Origin: a virus
IMG/VR virus record: IMGVR_UViG_3300046167_000405
Coordinates: 1-33,988 of that record
Length of the DNA stretch: 33,988 bases
Direction: 5' to 3' (one strand)
Part shown: positions 1 through 6,161 of the stretch, piece by piece
Numbering within the stretch: the stretch's first letter is position 1
Layout of the letters: each line of letters begins with the position of its first letter
Translations under genes and position numbers: made by a program
The notes under the pieces: generated by a model
Seen by the model: the letters and a program-made list of their open reading frames with translations, nothing else
What the model was told of the DNA's origin: nothing
Database searches by the model: none

Positions 1-28
1 TTTACATATTTATAAAAAACTATTGTTT

Positions 29-36
29 CATTTTTG
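29..36 (+). promoter_or_regulatory. T-rich CATTTTTG element before portal start
   Basis: CATTTTTG followed by CA and then the GTG start is kept in both copies of the portal leader (also 30620-30627), although neighbouring bases differ. It resembles the Bacteroidota -7 element TAnnTTTG with C in place of T. No matching TTTG is seen about 21 nt upstream, so promoter activity is uncertain. Confidence 0.3.
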
Positions 37-41
37 CAATA

Positions 42-1262
42 GTGAATTTATTTGGGTTTGAAATCAAAAGAATCAATCCAGTTCTATCTGCAAAAAAAGG
101 TTTCTTAAATGCAAACTTTGGTGGAATGATTGGAAGAACACCAGTCACTGAAGAAACCGCAATGGGTTTATCAGCGTATTGGGCTGGAGTAAGAAGAATT
201 ACAGAATCAGTGGCAATGTTGCCAGTTGAAGTTTTTCGCAAACAAAACGGAAGGCGTGAAATAGTTGCACATCCAACAGAATACTTGTTGAATGCTGAAG
301 CAAATTATGAATCAATTTCTTTTGACTTCACACAAATATTAATCACATCCGCAATCAATCATGGTAATGGTTTGGCAATTATTGAACGTGATCAATTTGG
401 AACACCAACATCATTGGTCAATGTAACTCGTGAACAATGCGAACCAATAAAATATGATGATGAGATTTATTGGAAAGTTCAAGTCAAAGAAGCATACAAT
501 GAAACTGAATCGTTGCTTGTCAAAGATGCTGACATGATTAATCTTCGTGGGTTTGGAGTTGATCCAGTTGTTGGACTTTCGGCAATACAAGCACACAAAC
601 AAAATCTTGGTTTATCAATTGCAGCACAAGATTATGGGGCTGATTTTTTTAACAAAGGGAGTAGGATTGACGGCTTCATCGAATATCAGGGTGTTTTAAA
701 ACCTGAAACAAAAGATGCAATTAGTCAACAATGGGCTGCAAACTATGGACCAAATGGGACACGTGGAACTGCAATACTTGATGCTGGTTCAAAATATCAT
801 CGTATTGGACTTCCTCCAGCAGATGCTGAATGGATTTCAACACGTAAATTCCAAAAGAATGAGATTGCAACAATCTTGGGAATACCATCACACATGATTA
901 ATGAGATGGAGAATTCAACTTTTTCAAACATTGAACACCAGTCAATTGAATTTGTGACTTATTCAATTGGAACTTGGATTGAAAAGATTGAACAAGAATA
1001 CAGACGAAAACTATTAAAAGATACGGAAAAACTTGACCATTATTTTAAGCACAATGTTGATCGTTTACTTCGAACTGATGTCAAAACAAAAGGTGAATAT
1101 TATCGACTGATGACTGACATTGGTGCTTATAGCATAAACGATGTACTTGAACTTGAGGATAGGAATCCAATTGAGGGTGGTGATGAACGTTATGTCCAAA
1201 TAAATAGAATACCTATTCAGGACATGGATAATTATTATAAAAAGGAAGATGGCGAGTTATAG
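42..1262 (+). CDS. Phage portal protein (HK97-type), copy 1
   Basis: A 406-residue protein with the architecture of HK97-family (Phage_portal) portal proteins. Residues about 38-66 carry the typical stretch with AYWAGVRRITESVAMLPVEV, and the central part contains a SNIEHQSIEFV segment typical of this family. Portal proteins form the dodecameric ring through which terminase packages DNA and to which the neck proteins attach. The start is GTG; no earlier in-frame ATG exists and both copies of the gene keep the GTG. It overlaps the protease gene by 14 nt, the usual portal-protease-capsid order. The second copy at 30633-31853 differs at only 7 of 406 residues: two near the N-terminus (I/V, T/S), two in the middle (EYQG versus EFAG) and three near the C-terminus. 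Confidence 0.95.
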   Translation: MNLFGFEIKRINPVLSAKKGFLNANFGGMIGRTPVTEETAMGLSAYWAGVRRITESVAMLPVEVFRKQNGRREIVAHPTEYLLNAEANYESISFDFTQILITSAINHGNGLAIIERDQFGTPTSLVNVTREQCEPIKYDDEIYWKVQVKEAYNETESLLVKDADMINLRGFGVDPVVGLSAIQAHKQNLGLSIAAQDYGADFFNKGSRIDGFIEYQGVLKPETKDAISQQWAANYGPNGTRGTAILDAGSKYHRIGLPPADAEWISTRKFQKNEIATILGIPSHMINEMENSTFSNIEHQSIEFVTYSIGTWIEKIEQEYRRKLLKDTEKLDHYFKHNVDRLLRTDVKTKGEYYRLMTDIGAYSINDVLELEDRNPIEGGDERYVQINRIPIQDMDNYYKKEDGEL

Positions 1263-2154
1263 TGATTATCCTGATGCGGTTTCAAACAATGCAAAACGTG
1301 GCATTGAATTAAATGAAAAGGTTGGCAATAAATGTGCAACACAAGTTGGCAAAGTTAGAGGTCAACAACTTGCAAATAAAGAACCAATCACTGAAGATAC
1401 CGTCAAAAGAATGTTTTCATATTTGTCACGTGCTGAAGTGTATTATGATCCTGACAACACTGAATCGTGTGGAACTATATCGTTTTTGTTGTGGGGTGGC
1501 AAAGCTGGATTGAGATGGTCAGAAAGTAAATTAAAAGAAATTGATAAAAATAGAAAAGTAATGAATAAAATTGAAAGACTTGCAGAGGTTCGAAATATAA
1601 ATGAAGTTGAACGAACTGCACAATTTGTTATATCAACAGAATCCATTGACAGACATGGTACATCATTCAAACTTGATGGATGGGATTTGTCAACTTATGA
1701 CCGCAATCCAATTGTTGGATACAATCACGAAGTGAGTGGTTCTAATCCTGATACTATCATTGGAACATCACGAGTGTTTAGAGATGGAGATGCGTTGATT
1801 GGTGAAGTAACATTTGAACGTGAAGGAAACAATCCTTTGGCTGACAAAGTATTTAACAAAATGCAAGATGGTATTTTAAAGATGGCAAGTGTTGGAGCAA
1901 TTCCACATGAGTATCGTTATGGCAACAAAGAAGATGAGGACAGAAACACGATTTATTTCACACGACAAGAATTGGTTGAATGGTCAATTGTGAGTGCTGG
2001 TTCAAATCGTGATGCGTTCAAACGAAGTGCTGACCAAGTTGATGAACTTAAAAAATCACTTGAGGTTGTTGAAGAAGAAATTGAAATGGGACTTGAAACA
2101 AAATCAGCTTTGCGAAATTATAACAAAGTTAAAATTGTTACAAAGTACCTATAA
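1249..2154 (+). CDS. HK97-type prohead protease with extra N-terminal domain, copy 1
   Basis: A 301-residue protein. Residues about 115-270 match the prohead protease (peptidase U35) pattern: His160 in the GYNHEVSG segment, Ser214 in MASVGAIP, and an acidic residue near 244 in QELVEWSIVSAGS, giving a likely Ser-His-acid triad. The protease cleaves the scaffold part of the capsid protein during head maturation. Residues 1-100 form a separate domain beginning SDYPDAVSNNAKRG and ending near LWGGKAGLRWSESKLK; I do not recognise its function. It is nearly invariant between the two copies. The gene overlaps portal by 14 nt and lies 37 nt before the capsid gene. The acidic C-terminal tail varies in length between copies: the other has two extra residues. 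Confidence 0.93.
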   Translation: MASYSDYPDAVSNNAKRGIELNEKVGNKCATQVGKVRGQQLANKEPITEDTVKRMFSYLSRAEVYYDPDNTESCGTISFLLWGGKAGLRWSESKLKEIDKNRKVMNKIERLAEVRNINEVERTAQFVISTESIDRHGTSFKLDGWDLSTYDRNPIVGYNHEVSGSNPDTIIGTSRVFRDGDALIGEVTFEREGNNPLADKVFNKMQDGILKMASVGAIPHEYRYGNKEDEDRNTIYFTRQELVEWSIVSAGSNRDAFKRSADQVDELKKSLEVVEEEIEMGLETKSALRNYNKVKIVTKYL

Positions 2155-2164
2155 TCAAATAATT

Positions 2165-2191
2165 GATTTTTGTAGTATTAAAATTTAGAAA
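2165..2191 (+). promoter_or_regulatory. Leader of major capsid gene
   Basis: ATTGATTTTTGTAG followed by TATTAAAATTTAGAAA precedes the capsid ATG. The copy at 32761-32787 reads GTATAAAATTTAGAAG, and nearly the same string (GTATAAAATTTAGGAA) precedes the tail tube gene at 5036-5051. GATTTTTG (2165-2172) is one base from the Bacteroidota -7 consensus. I infer a late promoter and/or strong translation leader; there is no Shine-Dalgarno sequence. Confidence 0.4.
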
Positions 2192-3400
2192 ATGAGAAAT
2201 AGTAAAGTAATAAGAGAAGAAATTGGTGAAGTGAAAACTTCCCTTGATGCTCTTGAAAATTTAGTATCTGAAGAAAATAGAGATTTTTCTGAAGATGAAA
2301 AAGTATCATTTGATACAAACATGGAAAGATTAACTGAATTAGTTGATGAACTTCCAAAAGTAGAAAAAGAAGAAGAAATAAGAATGAAAGCAGCAAATTT
2401 AGGTGGAAGTCCAGTAGTGGCAGAAACTAAAGAAGAAAAAGAAATAGTAAGAGAATTTTCTTTTGGTAAAGCGGTAAGAGCAGCATTTGGTGGAAAACTT
2501 GATGGTGTTGAATTAGAAATGGCTCAAGAAGGTCAAAAAGAAATGACTGCAATTGGTCGAAGTGCAAATGGTGTTGTTATACCATCAATGATTTTGAACA
2601 GAGCGGTTGTTACTGAAAACGGAACTTCAGGAATTGAAACTCAAAGTTTTGTTGATGCAGTTTATGCAAACACAATTCTTGATGATCTTGGTGTTACTCG
2701 TGTAACTTCAACAACTGACCAACGTATTCCAATTTTGGGTGCAGTTACAACTCAATGGGAGGGAGAAACTGATGCAAGTGCAGATGGAGGTTCTGCAATG
2801 AGCAAAAAAGACCTTGCTCCAAAAAGACTTGCAAGTTTTGTCGATTTTAGTAAACAAGCCGCTATGCAGCACAACGAATCACTTGAATCAGCATTGAGAA
2901 ACTCAATTGCTCAAGCGGTTGGAGCAAAAGTTGAATATGCTTTATTTACTGATGATTCTTCAAACGGATCTTACAACTATTTAGGTCAAGGAAAAACTCC
3001 AGTAACAAATGCAAACATTACATCATTGATGATGGCACTTGTTGAGGAAGTACAATCAAACAACCACAACAGAGGTAATTTAGGTTTTGCAATCTCAAAC
3101 GATTTGTTTACCGAAGTTTATACTGCTGCACAAGTTAGTGGTGTTAATCCATTAATCATCAATGAAGCTATAATGGGAGTTCAAGCGAAGTTCTCAAACC
3201 AAATTGCTGACATAACTAATCCAGTTGCTTACTATGGTGACTTCTCAAAAGTTCAAATTTGCCAATTCGGTGGAGTTGAGATTTTAGTTGACCCATACAC
3301 ACAAGCGGTTAGCGGAACAAACAGATTAATCCTAAACTCATACTGGGATGCTGCACTTGTACAAGATGCTGCAATCAGCGTGGGTGGCTACACTGGATAA
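2192..3400 (+). CDS. Major capsid protein (HK97 fold), copy 1
   Basis: A 402-residue protein in the position and with the layout of HK97-like major capsid proteins. Residues 1-75 are charged and helical (EEIGEVKTSLDALENLV onward), as expected of the scaffolding delta domain that the upstream protease removes. The mature part begins near residue 85-110 and carries the family-typical GTSGIETQSFVDAVYANTIL and WEGETDAS segments. The C-terminus has EILVDPYTQAVSGTNRLIL, typical of the P-domain strand. The gene has its own leader and is followed 30 nt later by a strong terminator, which suggests separate high expression. The second copy (from 32788) differs at roughly 35-40 positions, mainly in the second half. 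Confidence 0.95.
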   Translation: MRNSKVIREEIGEVKTSLDALENLVSEENRDFSEDEKVSFDTNMERLTELVDELPKVEKEEEIRMKAANLGGSPVVAETKEEKEIVREFSFGKAVRAAFGGKLDGVELEMAQEGQKEMTAIGRSANGVVIPSMILNRAVVTENGTSGIETQSFVDAVYANTILDDLGVTRVTSTTDQRIPILGAVTTQWEGETDASADGGSAMSKKDLAPKRLASFVDFSKQAAMQHNESLESALRNSIAQAVGAKVEYALFTDDSSNGSYNYLGQGKTPVTNANITSLMMALVEEVQSNNHNRGNLGFAISNDLFTEVYTAAQVSGVNPLIINEAIMGVQAKFSNQIADITNPVAYYGDFSKVQICQFGGVEILVDPYTQAVSGTNRLILNSYWDAALVQDAAISVGGYTG

Positions 3401-3428
3401 TTCATTTATAGTAATTAGTTAATATATG

Positions 3429-3462
3429 AAGAGGGTGGGTTTTGCCCATCCTCTTTTTTTTT
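3429..3462 (+). terminator. Rho-independent terminator after major capsid gene
   Basis: GAGGGTGGG, TTTT-G loop region and CCCATCCTC form a nearly perfect stem (one G-T pair) followed directly by a run of T. It lies between the capsid stop codon and the connector ATG. Confidence 0.9.
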
Positions 3463-3471
3463 AAAAAATCA

Positions 3472-4026
3472 ATGATAAGAAACAAAAAAATAACAAGCTA
3501 CACACCAGAGGTCAATTGGGCATTGACTTTGGTTGAAGCAAAAAGACATTTAAACATTTTAGATTCATCGTTTGATGACATCATAAATGATTACATAGCA
3601 TCTGCACATTTGATGTTATGGAACGAAGCTGGTTTACTTATCAAAGGTGGTGTAACTGGGTACATGACTGAATGGGATGATTTCAGAATTGATGTCAATC
3701 CTATTGATACCTTTTCAATTTACTATTATGACTCGGACAACACACGAACACTTTTGGATTCATCAAAATACATTGCAACAAATGGTTTATATTCTTATGT
3801 AGAAATGAAGGACAATTTGCCAAACTTATACGATCGTGACTTTCCAATTGAAATTGAAATAACAACTTTGGCGAATACTGATGACATGGTTAAACAAGCA
3901 TTGCGAATGATTGTATCGGATATGTTTGAGAATAGACAAAATACAATTGTAGGAAGCAATATGCACAACCTATCAAGAGGAACAAAGTTCCAAATGTCAA
4001 TGGTAAGCCAACGAACTGAAATATGA
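3472..4026 (+). CDS. Head-tail connector protein (gp6-like)
   Basis: A 184-residue protein. The N-terminal part reads LTLVEAKRHLNI then DDIINDYIASAHLMLWNEAG, the hallmark of phage gp6-like connector (Phage_connect) proteins, in which a short helical bundle docks under the portal. The C-terminal half is a beta-rich extension. I start at the ATG at 3472; an in-frame TTG at 3442 lies inside the terminator hairpin and would add a meaningless leader. It is the first of four neck genes linked by 4-nt overlaps, downstream of the capsid terminator. Confidence 0.8.
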   Translation: MIRNKKITSYTPEVNWALTLVEAKRHLNILDSSFDDIINDYIASAHLMLWNEAGLLIKGGVTGYMTEWDDFRIDVNPIDTFSIYYYDSDNTRTLLDSSKYIATNGLYSYVEMKDNLPNLYDRDFPIEIEITTLANTDDMVKQALRMIVSDMFENRQNTIVGSNMHNLSRGTKFQMSMVSQRTEI

Positions 4027-4334
4027 ACATAGGTCGTTTAGATAGAAAAATTGTGATTGAGTCACAAACGTTTTCAACCAATTCAATTGGTGAATACACT
4101 GCAAGTTGGTCAACGTTTCACACAACGTTTGCAAATGTGCAACGTGGTTTGGGTAATGAAAAAGTTGAAGCGGACCAAGTGACATCAACAAGTAAGGTCA
4201 AGTTCAAGATTCGGTTCTTTGATGGTATTGATGAATCAATGCGGATTTCATACAATTCAAAATATTATGATATTTTAGACATCCAAGAACTTGGTCGTGA
4301 AGGTCTGATGATAAGTGCAAGTAAAAAGTTATGA
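4023..4334 (+). CDS. Head closure / head-tail adaptor protein
   Basis: A 103-residue beta-rich protein with the Phage_H_T_join (SPP1 gp16/HK97-adaptor-like) pattern: N-terminal IGRLDRKIVIES, a central GEYTASW segment, and C-terminal YNSKYYDILDIQELGREG. Such proteins plug the connector and hold packaged DNA until the tail joins. It overlaps the preceding connector and the following gp10-like gene by 4 nt each (ATGA), which suggests coupled translation. Confidence 0.85.
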   Translation: MNIGRLDRKIVIESQTFSTNSIGEYTASWSTFHTTFANVQRGLGNEKVEADQVTSTSKVKFKIRFFDGIDESMRISYNSKYYDILDIQELGREGLMISASKKL

Positions 4335-4801
4335 TTAAGTTTGACATAAAGGGTTTTAATCAAGTTGCACTTGAAATCAAATCATTGTCAGATGATAAAG
4401 TAAAAAGGTCTGAATTGCTGAAAATATTAAGAAGGCAAATGAAACCAGTTCTTGAGAAGATGCGACAAAATGCACCAAATCAAAGAACAAAAGAAATTAG
4501 AGTTGGTGACACAATATATCCACCACAAGAACTTAAAAATTCACTTGCAATTAAAACATCACCTTTGAAACATATTGCACGTGTTTTGGTTGGTCCAAGA
4601 TACGGAAGGGGTGCAAAAAAGCATGATGGGTTTTATGCGTTTTGGATTGAGTATGGTGTTGGTAAACACATCAACAATCCAACTGGAAAAAAGAATTTCA
4701 TTCAAAAAACATATAATGAAATGAGTGATAAAATATATACACAAGCGAGTGCAGAACTTACAAAGTATATACAAAGAAAAGTTAAAAAATTAAATTTATG
4801 A
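4331..4801 (+). CDS. HK97 gp10-like neck/tail completion protein
   Basis: A 156-residue protein with the HK97 gp10-like layout: an N-terminal helix (GFNQVALEIKSLSDDKVKRSE), a middle part RVLVGPRYGRGAKKHDGFYAFWIEYG and a terminal helical tail. In this family the conserved middle segment ends in a (F/W)xE(Y/F)G motif, visible here as WIEYG. The protein sits at the head-tail interface. It overlaps both neighbours by 4 nt. Confidence 0.82.
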   Translation: MIKFDIKGFNQVALEIKSLSDDKVKRSELLKILRRQMKPVLEKMRQNAPNQRTKEIRVGDTIYPPQELKNSLAIKTSPLKHIARVLVGPRYGRGAKKHDGFYAFWIEYGVGKHINNPTGKKNFIQKTYNEMSDKIYTQASAELTKYIQRKVKKLNL

Positions 4802-5031
4802 GAATAGAATTGACAAAGGATTATGCAATCCATGCAAGAACACTACCTGAAGGAACACAATTGCGTGTATCTAACAAATTAGGTAAAGAATTAATTGGGT
4901 TAAAAGTAGCAAAAGCCCTTGATGGTTTTACTTTTGAAGAAGAAATTGAACACATCATTGAAGTGGCAATAGAAAATGAAGAAACTCCAAAAGTTAAAAA
5001 AGTTACAAAGAAGAAAAAATCTAATAAGTAA
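4798..5031 (+). CDS. Small lysine-tailed protein, unknown function
   Basis: A 77-residue protein I do not recognise. Residues 1-45 look like a compact alpha/beta fold (LPEGTQLRVSNKLGKELI), then an acidic stretch, then a strongly basic tail (KVKKVTKKKKSNK). It is translationally coupled to the gp10-like gene by a 4-nt overlap and comes just before the tail tube gene, so a minor role in head-tail assembly is possible but only inferred from position. Confidence 0.6.
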   Translation: MRIELTKDYAIHARTLPEGTQLRVSNKLGKELIGLKVAKALDGFTFEEEIEHIIEVAIENEETPKVKKVTKKKKSNK

Positions 5032-5059
5032 TATTGTATAAAATTTAGGAAATAAAAAA
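5029..5059 (+). promoter_or_regulatory. Leader of tail tube gene
   Basis: TAATATTG (5029-5036, one base off TAnnTTTG) is followed by GTATAAAATTTAGGAAATAAAA, sharing a 13-nt string with the leader of the second major capsid gene copy. A-rich sequence runs up to the ATG at 5060. I infer a late promoter/leader for a highly expressed structural gene. Confidence 0.4.
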
Positions 5060-5464
5060 ATGGGTATATTAAACGGAACGTTAGCAAAAATACAAGTTGC
5101 TGGTACAACCATAGCACACTTAACATCAAACTCATTGACATTTGATATGTCAACAAGGGATACAAGTACAAAAGACAGTTCAGGATGGAAATCGAGTTTA
5201 GAAGGACAGAAAAGCTTTAGCGGTTCGGCTGAAGGTTTTTTTGATGAGGATGCATCTTATGGGTATGAAGATTTATTTGATGCGTTTATAGCAAGAAATG
5301 CAGTAACAATAACTTACACAACCGATATTTCAGGCGAAACCGAATATAGCGGCTCGTGCTTTATAACATCACTTGAAAGAACTGATGGTCTTGAAGAATC
5401 AACCACATTTTCAGTGTCTTTTGAAGGAACTGGTGCAGTGACAAAAGGAACAGTTACACCATAA
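5060..5464 (+). CDS. Major tail (tube) protein
   Basis: A 134-residue, beta-rich protein resembling TP901-1/Phage_tail_2-type tube subunits: N-terminal MGILNGTLAKIQVAGTTIAH, central SSGWKSSLEGQKSFSGSAEGF, and C-terminal FSVSFEGTGAVT. Such proteins stack as hexamers around the tape measure. The length is typical of the short versions of this family. It has its own leader sharing a motif with the capsid leader and is followed by a terminator, in keeping with the high copy number needed. Confidence 0.88.
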   Translation: MGILNGTLAKIQVAGTTIAHLTSNSLTFDMSTRDTSTKDSSGWKSSLEGQKSFSGSAEGFFDEDASYGYEDLFDAFIARNAVTITYTTDISGETEYSGSCFITSLERTDGLEESTTFSVSFEGTGAVTKGTVTP

Positions 5465-5494
5465 GAAATTGATTTTTGTTATATTGTGAAAAAT

Positions 5495-5526
5495 GGGGGA
5501 TGGGGGTAACTTCATTCCCTTTTTTT
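5495..5526 (+). terminator. Rho-independent terminator after tail tube gene
   Basis: GGGGATG (5496-5502) pairs with CATTCCC (5513-5519) with one G-T pair and a 10-nt loop, followed by seven T. Read-through would allow lower expression of the downstream tail genes. Confidence 0.75.
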
Positions 5527-5533
5527 ATATTTG
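5526..5533 (+). promoter_or_regulatory. TATATTTG element before tail chaperone
   Basis: A perfect TAnnTTTG match starts within the terminator T-run and ends 4 nt before the ATG at 5538. No TTTG is present at 21 nt upstream, so this may be a weak promoter or a chance AT-rich match. Confidence 0.3.
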
Positions 5534-5537
5534 TAGC

Positions 5538-5825
5538 ATGATAAAAATTAAAAACAAAGAGTACAAATTCAAATTCGGTTTCAAAGCATTGTTGATGTAT
5601 GAAAAAGAAACTGGTTCATCAATTTCAGAAATGGGCGAAAATGTGACAATGAATATGATTGTTGAAATTGCTTATGCTGGAATGAAGGCATCAGGTGAAA
5701 AAGTCACAAAGGATTTCATTATTGATGCAATTGATGATGACATGGGTTTGATTAGTGTATTCACTGAAGCAATGCAAAATGATTTAAGTGCATTGGGTAA
5801 TTTAAAGGTTGAAGCAAAAAAGTAA
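5538..5825 (+). CDS. Tail assembly chaperone, short form (gpG-like)
   Basis: A 95-residue, mainly helical protein (NKEYKFKFGFKALLMYEKETG onward) located between the tail tube and tape measure genes, where siphoviruses encode gpG/gpGT chaperones that coat the tape measure before tube assembly. The start is the ATG at 5538; an upstream in-frame ATG at 5493 lies within the terminator. The gene ends GCA AAA AAG TAA, so the A AAA AAG slippery heptamer directly precedes the stop. A -1 shift there would produce the longer fusion with the next frame. Family assignment rests mainly on position, size and the frameshift signal. Confidence 0.8.
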   Translation: MIKIKNKEYKFKFGFKALLMYEKETGSSISEMGENVTMNMIVEIAYAGMKASGEKVTKDFIIDAIDDDMGLISVFTEAMQNDLSALGNLKVEAKK

Positions 5826-6160
5826 AATTGCCATTGACTAATTTCATAAGGGGTTTTGTGTTGGGTACGTTAAAACAAACTCCTTTGTGTTTGGAAAGTT
5901 ATTCAATGGTAGACATTTGGGATGCGTACGTTGGAAATCGTTTGAATGAAAATATAAACGCAAGATCATTGTGGGAAACTGCAAGATTGATTTCTTATGT
6001 CACGTTAAAATCACAAGGACAAAAAACAATGAAACGACCACAAGATTTGATGAAGTTTGAATGGGAAGAACAAAGCGGCAAAAAAGGAACAAAATCAAAT
6101 CCATACACAAAAGCAGAAATTGAGCAACTTAAAAAATTAAAACCAAACTGGTTCAATTAA
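5822..6160 (+). CDS. Tail assembly chaperone, -1 frameshift extension (gpT-like)
   Basis: This frame has no good start: its first ATG is at 5906, and otherwise only a TTG at 5828. It is open only from 5813 because a TGA in this frame ends at 5812, so the overlap with the upstream frame is 13 nt and contains the A AAA AAG heptamer (5816-5822). A -1 slip gives ...A K K then V K L P L T N F, a fused protein of about 207 residues. The extension has a conserved-looking helical part (WETARLISYVTLKSQG) and a basic C-terminus. It ends 1 nt before the tape measure gene. Confidence 0.82.
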   Translation, partial: VKLPLTNFIRGFVLGTLKQTPLCLESYSMVDIWDAYVGNRLNENINARSLWETARLISYVTLKSQGQKTMKRPQDLMKFEWEEQSGKKGTKSNPYTKAEIEQLKKLKPNWFN

Positions 6161-6161
6161 A

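Larger units (their letters stand above)
1..3392. repeat. Left copy of a diverged 3.4-kb terminal repeat
   Basis: This segment (portal, protease, major capsid protein and 41 nt of leader) recurs at 30592-33988 with an offset of exactly 30,591 nt through portal and protease, and 30,596 nt in the capsid gene because of a small indel near the protease C-terminus and its downstream spacer. The copies are not identical: differences are mostly third-position changes, about 4 per 100 nt in the first 100 nt by eye. The repeat defines an apparent genome unit of about 30.6 kb. Confidence 0.95.

Noticed and set aside
3442-3471. Longer start (TTG at 3442) for the head-tail connector
   Set aside because: It lies inside the terminator hairpin and adds a phenylalanine-rich stretch encoded by the T-run; the ATG at 3472 fits the family N-terminus.
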